A stretch of DNA of 64,000 nucleotides. Source: Pedomonas mirosovicensis. GTDB taxonomy: Bacteria; Pseudomonadota; Alphaproteobacteria; Sphingomonadales; Sphingomonadaceae. The stretch covers positions 1,255,001 to 1,319,000 of the forward strand of contig NZ_JAKFIA010000001.1 of assembly GCF_022569295.1 (NCBI RefSeq), given 5' to 3'. The notes beneath the pieces were generated by a model, which saw only the letters and a program-made list of their open reading frames with translations, was not told the DNA's origin and searched no databases. How positions within the stretch are numbered: position 1 is the stretch's first letter; the number at the start of each line of letters is the position of its first letter. The position numbers were made by a program, and so were the translations under genes. This document shows, in pieces, positions 42,865 through 51,543 of this stretch.

Positions 42865-43002
42865 GGCGGGAGAATTACCGCAGCCCGAAAGCCGGTCAAG
42901 CCCGCGCGCAAGCAAATGAGACAGATTGCAGAAAGTCCTTTAAACGCCCCGGAACGAACAGGTTATTTGGGCCTGCCGGGGGCGCTTGCAAGCGGCCGTG
43001 GC

Positions 43003-43302
43003 TCAGCCGACCAGGCGGCTGAGCTGCATGGCGACGCCCATGTCGCCCTCCACCCGGACCTTGCCGAACAGGAAGGCCGCCTGGGCGCTCTTGCGGCCGG
43101 TCATGATGTCGAGAAAGTCGGCCAGCTTCACCTTGATGGTGCAATCCGCCGGGCCGTCGTCGTTGGAGACGGTGTTGGGCGTGGTGGTGCCGTCAAACCG
43201 GATGATGCCTTCGTTGCCAAAGTCCAGCTTGATGGTCTTGCGTAGCCCCAGGTCTTCGCGCGCCTTGCCGCGCAGCTTTTCGGTCAGTTCCGCCAAGGTC
43301 AT
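43003..43302 (-). CDS. SCP2 sterol-binding domain protein
   Basis: 99 residues, a single SCP2 domain: IKLDFGNEGIIRFDGTT, ADCTIKVKLADFLDIMTGRKSAQAAFLFGKVRVEGDMGVAMQLSRLV (blocks). The strand-helix pattern DC.I.v...d...i..G...a...f..Gk...eGd...a..l is complete. Such proteins bind lipids or fatty acyl chains in a hydrophobic tunnel. Stands alone; the physiological ligand is unknown. Confidence 0.9.
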   Translation of the reverse strand: MTLAELTEKLRGKAREDLGLRKTIKLDFGNEGIIRFDGTTTPNTVSNDDGPADCTIKVKLADFLDIMTGRKSAQAAFLFGKVRVEGDMGVAMQLSRLVG

Positions 43303-43405
43303 CGAAATCTCCGGAATGCCAGTGACGCAGTCTCTCTCGTACCGGTCGTAGCTTGCGGAGGGCGGGGACTCAACTGCGTAGGTTAGGGGGAGGGGCCGGG
43401 GGACA

Positions 43406-43434
43406 AAAAGAAAGGCCGCCCGATTGGGCGGCCT
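43406..43434 (-). terminator. Intrinsic terminator of the Ala/Asp-repeat lipoprotein gene
   Basis: AGGCCGCCC/GGGCGGCCT with a four-base loop; on the minus strand it reads into TTCTTTTTG. It lies just after the gene stop at 43458. Confidence 0.8.
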
Positions 43435-43457
43435 CCCTTAGCGTGCTTTGCAGCAGC

Positions 43458-43763
43458 TTACTCGGCAGCAGCGCCGTCAGCCGGAGCAGCGTCGGTCGCA
43501 GCGGCGTCAGCCGGAGCAGCGTCGGTCGCAGCAGCGTCAGCCGGAGCAGCAGCGGCGTCGGTCGCAGCAGCGTCAGCAGCGGCAGCAGCGTCGGTCGCAG
43601 CAGCGTCAGCAGCAGCGGCGTCGGCAGCAGCAGCGTCAGCAGCTTCGGTCTGCTCAGCAGCAGCGTCAGTCGCAGCCTGCTCGCCACCGCCGCAAGCGGC
43701 CAGAGCAACAGCCGCACCAGCAACCAGAGCAGCCGACTTCAGTTTCAGCAGAAGATCACCCAT
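43458..43763 (-). CDS. Small lipoprotein with Ala/Asp tandem repeats
   Basis: 101 residues. MGDLLLKLKSAALVAGAAVA leads to the lipobox LAAC, so the protein is probably lipid-anchored. The mature chain is almost entirely Ala, Asp and Thr in repeats such as DAAATDAAPA and DAAAADAAAT, encoded by near-identical units built from GCAGCGTCGG and GCAGCGTCAG on the plus strand. Low-complexity acidic lipoproteins may act as periplasmic spacers. Array length is likely to vary between strains. A GGAG lies upstream of ATG 43763. Confidence 0.75.
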   Translation of the reverse strand: MGDLLLKLKSAALVAGAAVALAACGGGEQAATDAAAEQTEAADAAAADAAAADAAATDAAAAADAAATDAAAAPADAAATDAAPADAAATDAAPADGAAAE

Positions 43764-43839
43764 TTTTGACTCCTTGTTTGTCAACGAGTGGTTTTGGTTA
43801 GCCCGTGTTGTCCCCAAACCGCGCGGAACCTTAGCCACT

Positions 43840-44446
43840 ATTTATCAGCGTAACAAGCGGCTTAATGATTGCTACCTTTCCATTTTTCCAAGCTTTTTTT
43901 GGCTTGGCCGGGAAGGCGAAAACCTCTGCCGCAGCGCCGCCGTATCCCAACGCTTGCGATAACGCAATAGGAACGATGCTTAACTCTATTAAAATGATTT
44001 GGCTAAAAGTGTTGAAGGTGCAAGTATCAGAAAAGACACGCAAATTATCCGCCTCCTGTTGGCCGGGAAGGCGTGCGTAAGGCGTGTTTCGGCCGGTGCG
44101 GGGCCGATCATGGGCCCCAACAGGAGGCAAAACGGAACCAACCGAATGAATCCGAGAAGCGGAGCTGCGCTTGAGTCGGTTTTCCAGGCCAGGAGGACCC
44201 ACCCGACAAGGGCAGGACGGGGGATGCAAGGGCCGAGCGCCGACGCCAAGAAGACCGGCCGGCAGGCCGCCGCAGCTGCCGATGACAAGACTGGGCGAGG
44301 CCAAGGCCGCGGATGCCTTATCTCCCTGCCGGCGTTTCCCGGCATCGCTGATCGGGCCAGCCATTCGTGGAAAACAGGGCGTTAACCGTGCCGTAAGGGC
44401 TATGCGCCCACAGTCTGGGCAAAGGTTGTCGCCAGAACAGGGAACA
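43840..44446. other. Intergenic region without a convincing gene
   Basis: About 600 bases. It includes an AT-rich stretch at 43950-44040 with the dyad TTGCGATAACGCAA (about 43955-43968), likely part of a regulatory region. Several open frames exist but none has a family-like sequence. The last 60 bases are the probable promoter region of the first EAL gene. Confidence 0.4.
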
Positions 44447-44447
44447 C

Positions 44448-45644
44448 ATGCATCCGCTGCCGTACAGAACCATCACGGCCCTTGTCGCCTACGCCCTTGC
44501 CGGAGGGCTGACGGCACTGGCCGGGCTCAGCCTCGCCGGGCTGGACGTGACAACGGCCCTTCTCCTCGGGCTGGGGGTGGTGGGCGCGGCGTTCCTGCTG
44601 CACCTCATTGCCGGCATTCTGGGCGAGCGGCGGCGGATGATTGCCTGGGTGACGGAGCAGGACCGACTGCTGCCGGAACTGGACGAGCGGCTGCTGCGCG
44701 TGGAGCGGAACGTGACCGCCATGCTCAGCGACCTGACGGCCGAGCAGAGCCGCAAGACGGCGGACCTGGCTGCGGAGCTGAGCCTTTTGCGATTGATGAT
44801 GGAGCGGTTGGCGGGCGACATGCGGCAGGCGGGAGTGGCGAGCGACGCGGCATCCGGCGCGCTGGCTGCGGTGGGCAAGGGGCAGGCCGGACGGGATATC
44901 GCCGCGCTTCTACGCTCGGCGCTGAAAGAAAGCCGGGTTGATCTCTATCTGCAGCCGATCGTGCGCCTGCCGAGCCGGAAGGTGATGCACTATGAAGCCC
45001 TGTCGCGCCTGCGCGATGAAAAGGGCCGGGTGTTCACCCCTAGCGATTACCTGGACGAGGCGGCGGAAGCGGGGCTGGTATCGTTGCTCGACAACCTGCT
45101 GCTGTTCCGCTCCATCAACCTGATCCGCAAGCTGGGGCCGCGCCGGCCGGGCGTGCGCCTGTTCTGCAACATGTCCGCCGGATCGCTGACCGACGAGACC
45201 TTCCTTGCCGAACTGGTGGAGTTTCTGGAACAGCAGCGCGAACTGGCGGACCGGCTGGTGTTCGAGTTTTCAGCAGGCGATCTGGCCCAGCTGCCGGAGG
45301 CGGCCATCGCCCAGCTGGCGGAGCTGGCCCGCGTGGGATTCGCCTTCTCCATAGATAATGTAACGGACATGGCAGCGCTCGACCTGGCGCGGCTGGCCCG
45401 GCTCAACGTGCGCTTCCTGAAGATGGACGCCGAGATTTACCTGAGCGGGCCCATTTCATATGTGCGGGCCGTGCTGGCCGAAACGCTGGAGCGCCACGGC
45501 ATGACGCTGATCGTAACCCGCATTGAGACGGACCGGACGGTGGCGGAGGTGCTCGAACTGGGCGCAGCCTACGGACAGGGCTATCTGTTCGGCTCGCCGC
45601 GGCCGGGGCGCGGCGTGGCTGTGCCGCCGTCAGAAATGGCGTAG
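44448..45644 (+). CDS. Membrane-anchored degenerate EAL-domain protein, TipF-like (first of a pair)
   Basis: 398 residues. Two N-terminal transmembrane helices (LVAYALAGGLTALAGLSLAG, VTTALLLGLGVVGAAFLLHLIAGI in parts), a coiled coil (about 65-125), then an EAL domain from about 155. YEALSRLRD keeps the EAL-L-R signature, but the expected DDFG is IDNVTD, and AEGVE is VTRIE, so key metal-binding residues are lost and phosphodiesterase activity is unlikely. TM helices plus coiled coil plus inactive EAL is the layout of Caulobacter TipF, a c-di-GMP receptor for flagellar assembly. A FliN-like gene lies nearby. Confidence 0.85.
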   Translation: MHPLPYRTITALVAYALAGGLTALAGLSLAGLDVTTALLLGLGVVGAAFLLHLIAGILGERRRMIAWVTEQDRLLPELDERLLRVERNVTAMLSDLTAEQSRKTADLAAELSLLRLMMERLAGDMRQAGVASDAASGALAAVGKGQAGRDIAALLRSALKESRVDLYLQPIVRLPSRKVMHYEALSRLRDEKGRVFTPSDYLDEAAEAGLVSLLDNLLLFRSINLIRKLGPRRPGVRLFCNMSAGSLTDETFLAELVEFLEQQRELADRLVFEFSAGDLAQLPEAAIAQLAELARVGFAFSIDNVTDMAALDLARLARLNVRFLKMDAEIYLSGPISYVRAVLAETLERHGMTLIVTRIETDRTVAEVLELGAAYGQGYLFGSPRPGRGVAVPPSEMA

Positions 45645-45763
45645 AATCATTTCGGTCCCAGTCGCAATTCATTAAAATTCCGTTTCCATTTGCGGAAATT
45701 TACTTTCCGTAAAGGATGTTGGCCGATGTTTGGCCACTGTATGCACTGAGGACGGGGGAACTC

Positions 45764-46936
45764 ATGCGGTTGCGGGCGCTTGGCTGGGGGGTAACAGGCG
45801 TTTTCGTCGTCTCGGGGTGTTTTCTTGCGGGACTCGGCCTGGCGTGGTCTCTCACCGGGGAGGACCGGCTGGCGCTGCTGACCGGCTTCGCTTTTGCTGC
45901 CCTCGGGGCGCTGGCCTATCTGGTGGTGGTGCTGGAGCGCTACTGGTCGGACGTAGAGCGGCAGATCGCAGATGCCGCCGATGTCGCCCCGCGCCTTTCT
46001 GCCCGCATTGCCGCGCTGGAACGGGAATTGGCAGCCCTGGCCGCCCAATTGCAGGACCGGAACAGCCAGAACTCCGTGGAGCTGACGGCCGAGGTCGAGA
46101 TGCTGCGCGTGATGGTGGAGCAGGTGGCCGGCGCCCGGCAGGACCCGGCCGACAAAGCCCTGGCGCCTACCGCACCCAAGGTGAACATGCTCTCCCTGCT
46201 TCAGGGGGCGCTGCAGGAAAGCCGGGTCGACCTTTATCTGCAACCGATCGTGCAGCTGCCCGAACGCCGGGTGGTGCACTATGAAAGCTTCTCACGCCTG
46301 CGGGACTTGCGGGGCAATGTCATCAGCCCATCCGACTACATGAGCGAGGCGGAGCGCTCGGGGCTGGTCTCGGCGCTCGACAACCTCCTGCTCTTCCGCT
46401 GCATCAATCTGGTGCGAAAGCTGGGGCCGCGCCGGCCGGGCGTGAAGCTGTTCGTCAACATCTCCGGCCGGGTGCTGGAGGACCAGGGCTTCCTGGGTGA
46501 GCTGGTGAATTTCATCTGCGCGCATCGGGGACTGGGCAGCCGTGTGGCGCTGGAGGCCACAGCGCGAGACATGATCCAGCTTCCGGCCGGCAGCCGCGAG
46601 CAGCTGACGACGCTGAGCCGCCTCGGGTTCGTTTTTTCCATCGACCATGTGACGGACCTGTTCGCGCTGGACGCCGCCTGGCTGGCGGGCATGAACGTGC
46701 AGTTCGTCAAGATCGACGCATCCACCCTGCTGGAAGCGCCGTGCCCGATGGATCGGGCCGCCTTCTGCGCCCAGTTCGAAGAGCACAACATCACCCTCAT
46801 CGCCACGCGCGTCGAGGACGAGGACACGCTGGCGAAGGTGGAAAAGCTGGGCCTGCGCCAGGCGCAGGGCTTCCTGTTCGGGGAGCCCAAGCCGGCGCGC
46901 TCTGATCTGGACACGCCAAGCCGCAAGTCGGCGTAA
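45764..46936 (+). CDS. Membrane-anchored degenerate EAL-domain protein, TipF-like (second of a pair)
   Basis: 390 residues, a clear paralogue of the preceding gene: two transmembrane helices, coiled coil (about 60-125) and a degenerate EAL domain. Here the signature is YESFSRLRD in place of EAL, with IDHVTD for DDFG and ATRVE for AEGVE, so even more catalytic positions are lost. Shared blocks such as SRVDLYLQPIV, VSALDNLLLFR and RKLGPRRPGVK show tandem duplication followed by divergence. The start at 45764 has ACGGGGGAAC upstream; 119 bases separate the two genes. Confidence 0.85.
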   Translation: MRLRALGWGVTGVFVVSGCFLAGLGLAWSLTGEDRLALLTGFAFAALGALAYLVVVLERYWSDVERQIADAADVAPRLSARIAALERELAALAAQLQDRNSQNSVELTAEVEMLRVMVEQVAGARQDPADKALAPTAPKVNMLSLLQGALQESRVDLYLQPIVQLPERRVVHYESFSRLRDLRGNVISPSDYMSEAERSGLVSALDNLLLFRCINLVRKLGPRRPGVKLFVNISGRVLEDQGFLGELVNFICAHRGLGSRVALEATARDMIQLPAGSREQLTTLSRLGFVFSIDHVTDLFALDAAWLAGMNVQFVKIDASTLLEAPCPMDRAAFCAQFEEHNITLIATRVEDEDTLAKVEKLGLRQAQGFLFGEPKPARSDLDTPSRKSA

Positions 46937-46944
46937 GCCGGGAG

Positions 46945-47215
46945 AGGGGTTTGTTTTTGCAGAGGGTCTTGGGGCCCTCTGCACTCCCTTCGTTTTATCG
47001 GGACGTGCCCGGTCGTGCTGGCGCATCCGCTGGAGGAAGGGCGCGGCCCGGTCCTTCTCACTTTGTTGTCGGGACGCGTATCAGGCGGGCGCTGGAAGCG
47101 GGGCCCGAAGGACGAATTGGGGTCGGAAGGGGGCGAAGCCACTGGCTGAGCGCTCCCCCTGCATATTGAAGACAACCTGCTCCAAGAGGGGCAAGTCCCC
47201 CTTGGGTTCTTCTGT
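46945..47215. repeat. Hairpin-ended intergenic repeat, copy 7
   Basis: Between the second EAL gene and lipB. Left end: TTTTTGCAGAGGGTC with partner GGCCCTCTGC, then CCCTTCGTTTTATCGGGACGTG; this is nearly the same as the end at about 36990-37020. Right end: a weaker hairpin AAGAGGGGCAAGTCCCCCTT. The core motif is absent. Confidence 0.7.
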
Positions 47216-47959
47216 CTATGCGGCGCCCGTGGCACAGGCGGAGCCGCTGTTGGTGAAGCGCGCCAGGAAGGCGGGCATGTGGCGCAGGAGCGCTTCGTCC
47301 ACCTGTTGCAGGGTGACATCCTTGCCAAGCGCGGCGAGGCTGGTGACGCCATAATCCGGCAGGCCGCAGGGCACGATGCCGCCGTAGTGGGAGAGGTCCG
47401 GCCGCACGTTGAGGGCGAGCCCGTGCAGCGTCACCCAGCGGCGCACGCGCACGCCGATGGCGGCGATCTTCTCCTCCCGCCCGTCTTCCCGCACCACCCA
47501 GACGCCGACGCGCCCTTGGCGGCGCTCGCCCTTCACGCCGAAATCCGCCAGCGTGTCGATGATCCAGCTCTCGATGGCGCAGACGTAGGCGCGCAGGTCG
47601 CGCCCGCGCGCGCCGAGGTTGAGGATGGGGTAGACCACCCGCTGGCCGGGACCATGATAGGTGAACTGGCCGCCACGACCGGTCTCGAACACGGGAAAGC
47701 GGCCGGCGTCCCGCAGGTCCTCCGGCCTGGCGCTGGTGCCGGCGGTATAGAGCGGCGGATGCTCGACGAACCAGACCAGCTCGCCTTCGCGCCCTTCGGC
47801 CACGGCGGCGGCGCGCGCCTCCATGGCGGCCAGCGCTTTCGGGTAGGGCACCAGATCGGGGCTGAAGCGCAGCTCCGGCGCGGGCAGGGCCGTTGTGCCC
47901 TCTGCCGCCGATGCGGTTGCGTCTATCGTTTCCCCCGCTCTTAACGTCTCTCTAACCAT
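47216..47959 (-). CDS. lipB: Lipoyl(octanoyl) transferase
   Basis: 247 residues. Moves octanoyl groups from acyl carrier protein to the lipoyl domains of 2-oxoacid dehydrogenases. Family marks: [16 protein letters not shown], the RGG block [45 protein letters not shown] with the conserved Lys, and GIVPCGL with the catalytic Cys. The C-terminal end is slightly extended with Ala/Gly. Divergent from the FliN-like gene with about 56 bases between them. Confidence 0.93.
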   Translation of the reverse strand: MVRETLRAGETIDATASAAEGTTALPAPELRFSPDLVPYPKALAAMEARAAAVAEGREGELVWFVEHPPLYTAGTSARPEDLRDAGRFPVFETGRGGQFTYHGPGQRVVYPILNLGARGRDLRAYVCAIESWIIDTLADFGVKGERRQGRVGVWVVREDGREEKIAAIGVRVRRWVTLHGLALNVRPDLSHYGGIVPCGLPDYGVTSLAALGKDVTLQQVDEALLRHMPAFLARFTNSGSACATGAA

Positions 47960-48015
47960 CTTGCGTCAGTCTGCCTCGCGAGTGACCAATTAGGACTGGG
48001 CCGAAGGAACCGGGA

Positions 48016-48249
48016 ATGAGCGCCGTTGACAAGGTCAAGCTGGAGATCTCTGTCGTTCTTGGCCGGACCAGAATGCCGATCAAGCATCTCTTGAAAATGG
48101 GCCGTGGCGCGGTCATCGACCTGGATGCGCGCCATGACGATCCGGTGTGGATTTACGCCAACAATGAGCTGATCGCCAGAGGCGAAATCGTGCTGCTGGG
48201 CGAGCGCATCGGCGTCACCATCGTCGAGCGGGTGCGCCGCGCCGCGTAA
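48016..48249 (+). CDS. fliN: FliN-like flagellar motor switch protein (SpoA domain only)
   Basis: 77 residues: VKLEISVVLGRTRMPIKHLLKMGRGAVIDLDARHDDPVWIYANNELIARGEIVLLGERIGVTIVERV in blocks is a complete SpoA (surface presentation of antigens) domain, the core of FliN. FliN sits in the C-ring with FliM and takes part in torque and switching. It is isolated from other flagellar structural genes in this window, but the TipF-like proteins next door support a flagellar context. A free-standing FliN-like regulatory protein is the alternative. Confidence 0.85.
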   Translation: MSAVDKVKLEISVVLGRTRMPIKHLLKMGRGAVIDLDARHDDPVWIYANNELIARGEIVLLGERIGVTIVERVRRAA

Positions 48250-48262
48250 CACCTACGCGCGC

Positions 48263-49873
48263 TCAGGCCGCGAGGCGCGCGCTGTCTTCCAGAATCATGT
48301 CGGCGGCCTTGTCCGCGATCATCATGGTCGGCGCGTTGGTGTTGCCGGAGACGAGAACCGGCATGATCGAGGCATCGACGACCCGCAGGCCCTCGACCCC
48401 GCGCACCCGAAGGCGCGGATCGACCACCGCCTGCTCGTCGTTGCCCATGCGGGCGGTGCCCACCGGGTGGTAGATGGTCTCTGCTGATGCGCGGATGAAG
48501 GCGACCAGATCATCGCGGCTGTGAATCGCGCCCGGTTCAAGCTCGGCGCTGCCAAACGGTCTGAAGGCTGCCGCGTTGCCGATGCGGCGCGTCAGCACGA
48601 CGCCCGCCAGCAGGGCTTCCAGGTCCGCCTCCGACCGCAGGTAGCCGGGATCGATGACCGGATGCCGGGCAGGATCGGGCGAGGCGAGGCGGATGGTGCC
48701 GCGCGACAGCGGCCGCAGGTGACAGACGTGGATCTGGAAGCCGTGGCGGTTCATCTCCTCCCGCACATGCGGATTGCCGAGGCTGCACATGAAATGCAGC
48801 TGGAGATCAGGCACGGCAAGTTGGCCGCGCGATTTGAGGAACCCGCCCGCAGGCGTTGGAATGTAGCCGGCAACGCCTCTTCGCCCCGCCATCCAGCTGA
48901 GGCCGGTGAGCAGGCGCGGCAGGCCATAACGGTAGCGCAGCAGCGAAATGGGGGCCTCGCAGGTCCAGCGCAGGGTAACGTCCAGGTGGTCCTGCAGGTT
49001 GCCGCCGACGCCCGGCGCATGGCGGACAACCGCAAGGCCCATGTCCTGCAGGTGATCGCCCGGCCCGATGCCGGAGAGCATGAGCAGCTGGGGCGTATTA
49101 ATGGTGCCGCCCGCAAGCAGGATTTCCCCGGAAACAGGGTAGACCTGCCGTTCCTCGCCTCGCTGGACGAGGAGACCTGCGGCGCGGCCCTCGGTGAATA
49201 CGATCCGCTCCGCCACGGCATTGGTCAGCACGCTCAGATTGGGTCGGGAGAGGGCCGGGCGCAGCCAGGCGCGGGCGGCAGACCAGCGCTCGCCGTTGCC
49301 AGTGGTGGAATCATAGCGGCCAAGCCCTTCGAACACCGGGCCATTGAAATCGTCGGTATCAGGCAGGGCAAGCTCGCGCCCGGCTTGCAGAAAGGCCTCG
49401 ACCAGCGGGCTCGGCAGGCAACGGGTGGAGGTTCGCAGCGGCCCGCCAACGCCGTGGTGGGCGCTGGGGCCCCGTTCACTATCCTCCGCGCGCAGGAAAT
49501 AAGGGGCCACGTCATCCCAGCTCCAGCCCGTGCAGCCGAGTCGCGCCCAGGTGTCATAGTCTGACGGGTGGCCGCGGGCATAAACCATGGCGTTGATGGA
49601 GGAGGAACCGCCCAGCACCTTGCCGCGCGGCCAGTAGAGGCGGCGGCCATCCAGCTGCGGCTGGGGTGCGGTCCAGTATTCCCAGTTGTGCGGCGAGCGA
49701 CCGGGCGGCACCAGCTGGGCTACCCCCAGCGGCATGCGGATCAACAGGTCCTTGTCAGGCCCGCCTGCCTCGACCAGCAGCACCCGGTTGCGGGGGTTCT
49801 CGCTCAGACGGTTGGCAAGCACGCAGCCCGCAGAGCCAGCGCCCACGATGATGTAGTCCCAACGCGCGGCCAT
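48263..49873 (-). CDS. GMC-family FAD oxidoreductase (choline dehydrogenase-like)
   Basis: 536 residues. FAD-binding GxGxxG at the N-terminus (YIIVGAGSAGCVLANRLSE), the GMC signature WPRGKVLGGSSSINAMVYARG, the second signature region SGEILLAGGTINTPQLLMLSGIGPG, and the C-terminal catalytic His/Asn region (ETIYHPVGTARMG and VLVSGNTNAPTMMIADKAADMI). Probably oxidises an alcohol; choline, polyethylene glycol and alkanols are all handled by close families, so the substrate is open. The start at 49873 (MAARWDYI) is preferred over an upstream ATG. An SDR gene lies upstream on the same strand. Confidence 0.92.
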   Translation of the reverse strand: MAARWDYIIVGAGSAGCVLANRLSENPRNRVLLVEAGGPDKDLLIRMPLGVAQLVPPGRSPHNWEYWTAPQPQLDGRRLYWPRGKVLGGSSSINAMVYARGHPSDYDTWARLGCTGWSWDDVAPYFLRAEDSERGPSAHHGVGGPLRTSTRCLPSPLVEAFLQAGRELALPDTDDFNGPVFEGLGRYDSTTGNGERWSAARAWLRPALSRPNLSVLTNAVAERIVFTEGRAAGLLVQRGEERQVYPVSGEILLAGGTINTPQLLMLSGIGPGDHLQDMGLAVVRHAPGVGGNLQDHLDVTLRWTCEAPISLLRYRYGLPRLLTGLSWMAGRRGVAGYIPTPAGGFLKSRGQLAVPDLQLHFMCSLGNPHVREEMNRHGFQIHVCHLRPLSRGTIRLASPDPARHPVIDPGYLRSEADLEALLAGVVLTRRIGNAAAFRPFGSAELEPGAIHSRDDLVAFIRASAETIYHPVGTARMGNDEQAVVDPRLRVRGVEGLRVVDASIMPVLVSGNTNAPTMMIADKAADMILEDSARLAA

Positions 49874-49949
49874 GATGCTCCCCACCCATCTGATATAACT
49901 GAATTTATATAGCAGATGGACTATATCCGAAACGGTTTTCGGACGGGGA

Positions 49950-50732
49950 TCAGGCAGTCGTGGCGAGCCCGCCGTCCACCGGAATCACCGCCCCGGTCAC
50001 GAAGCCGCTGGCGCGCGAGCCGAGGTAGAGGGCAATGCCCGCCATGTCCTCCGGTCGGCCAAGGCGGCCCATGCGGCTGGCGGAGGCCACGCCGTTCAGA
50101 TACTCCTCGCCCAGCCCTTCGGTCAGCTTGCTGAGGAAATAGCCCGGCGCCACCGCGTTGACGGCAATCCTGGACGGGGCCAGCTTGGCGGCGAGCACGC
50201 GGCTCAGGTGGATGACGGCGGCCTTGGAGGTGGAATAGGACGGAGCGTCCAGCTCCGAGACGTGCAGGCCCTCGATGGAGCCGATGTTGATGACCCGCGC
50301 CCAATCGTCGTCCGTGCCGGCGGCGGCAAGCAGCGGCATCAGCTTCTGGGTGGTGAAGAACACCGACTTGACGTTGAGATTCATCACCTTGTCCCAGCCG
50401 TGCTCGGGAAAGCTATCGAGCTTGGCCGACCAGGATGAGCCGGCATTGTTGATGAGAATGTGCAGCTTCTCCTCGCGGGCATCGAGTTCGCCGGCCAGCC
50501 GCTCGATCTCCTCCATCCGGCTGAGGTCGGCAGGCAGGGAGATGCAGGTGCCATAGGCCGACAGCTCCTGCGCCAGGGCGTCGCAGGCCTCTGCCTTGCG
50601 GGCCGAAATGTAGACCTTCGCGCCGTTCTCGACGTAGGCGCGGGCGAAAATCTCGCCAAGGCCGCGGCTGCCGCCGGTGACCAAGACAACCTTGCCGGAA
50701 ACGGAGAAAAGGTCTGCAATCTTCAGGCTCAT
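49950..50732 (-). CDS. Short-chain dehydrogenase/reductase
   Basis: 260 residues with the classical SDR marks: VVLVTGGSRGLGEIFARAY (cofactor binding), ILINNAGSSW, INIGSIEG with catalytic Ser further on, YSTSKAAVIHLSR with Tyr-x3-Lys, and NAVAPGYFLSKL. The Arg-rich first turn (GGSRG, then SARKAE) suggests NADP(H). Same strand as the GMC oxidoreductase and 76 bases upstream of it, so the two may form an alcohol/aldehyde-oxidising unit. Start at 50732 has CAGGAGCTTCTCC upstream. Confidence 0.9.
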   Translation of the reverse strand: MSLKIADLFSVSGKVVLVTGGSRGLGEIFARAYVENGAKVYISARKAEACDALAQELSAYGTCISLPADLSRMEEIERLAGELDAREEKLHILINNAGSSWSAKLDSFPEHGWDKVMNLNVKSVFFTTQKLMPLLAAAGTDDDWARVINIGSIEGLHVSELDAPSYSTSKAAVIHLSRVLAAKLAPSRIAVNAVAPGYFLSKLTEGLGEEYLNGVASASRMGRLGRPEDMAGIALYLGSRASGFVTGAVIPVDGGLATTA

Positions 50733-50956
50733 GGAGAAGCTCCTGGGGAGGTGCGTGAGGCCATCATAATCATAAAATCTAAGGTTGTTTGATGACATTT
50801 ATGACATGCAGGCAACCGCCTGGCTGCTCCAAGGTCGGAGGGGCAAGCCTGCGCCGAATGGTGGCCGCGCCGCGCAGCCTCTCGCCTCCCGCTGCCGCAT
50901 GGGGCATAAGCGGCGCGCAACCCCGCGCACCCGCATGTGGGCTAAAGGAGCAAGGC

Positions 50957-51460
50957 GTGGAGAAGACCTCAGTATTGTTCGTGTGCCTTGGCAATATCTG
51001 CCGTTCGCCGGTGGCCGAGGGCGTATTCCGCCATCTGGTCGAGGAAGCCGGCCTCGGGGAGGCGGTGAGGATTGATTCCGCCGGCACAGGCGACTGGCAC
51101 GTGGGCTGCAGCCCGGACCCGCGCAGCTGCGCGGTGGCGGCCAAGTACGGTATCGATATCGCCGGCCTCAGGGCACGCCAGATCAGCCGCGAGGATTTCA
51201 GCCGTTTCCGGTTCATCATCGCGCTGGATGACAGCAATCTGGAGAATATCCGCGCCATGGCGCCGATGGGGCATCAGGCCCGCATTCAAATGCTGCTGGA
51301 TTTCGTCCCCGGCATGGAGGGTCAACCGGTGCCCGATCCCTACTACGGCGGCGAGGATGACTTTGAGGAAGCCTTCCGCCTGGCCCGGGTGGGATGCGAG
51401 GCGCTGCTGGAGGCGGTGCGCGCCGACCTGGACAAGATGACAGCGGGCAAGAACGCCTGA
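50957..51460 (+). CDS. Low-molecular-weight protein-tyrosine phosphatase
   Basis: 167 residues. The P-loop CLGNICRSPVAEGVF (C-x5-R-S) at the very N-terminus holds the nucleophile, and the general acid is in PVPDPYYGG (DPYY). Other blocks: IDSAGTGDWHVG, DPRSCAVAAKYGIDI and FEEAFRLARVGCEALLE. GTG at 50957 with AAAGGAGCAAG upstream is the best start; an upstream frame is open but not conserved. Ends in an intrinsic terminator. Substrates may be tyrosine kinases of exopolysaccharide systems, but none is nearby. Confidence 0.93.
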   Translation: MEKTSVLFVCLGNICRSPVAEGVFRHLVEEAGLGEAVRIDSAGTGDWHVGCSPDPRSCAVAAKYGIDIAGLRARQISREDFSRFRFIIALDDSNLENIRAMAPMGHQARIQMLLDFVPGMEGQPVPDPYYGGEDDFEEAFRLARVGCEALLEAVRADLDKMTAGKNA

Positions 51461-51474
51461 GGTGAGAATGCAAG

Positions 51475-51503
51475 AAAGGCGGGCCGTGGATGCCCGCCTT
51501 TTT
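51475..51503 (+). terminator. Intrinsic terminator of the phosphatase gene
   Basis: AAAGGCGGGC/GCCCGCCTTT with a seven-base loop, followed by further T. It sits 15 bases after the stop, in the space shared with the convergent PEP-CTERM gene. Confidence 0.85.
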
Positions 51504-51543
51504 CTGAAGCTCGTAAAATTCTGCGGGGTGCCCCTGGCGCGGC

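Noticed and set aside
43448-43763. Repeat region as a CRISPR array
   Set aside because: Units are contiguous without spacers and encode an Ala/Asp lipoprotein in frame.
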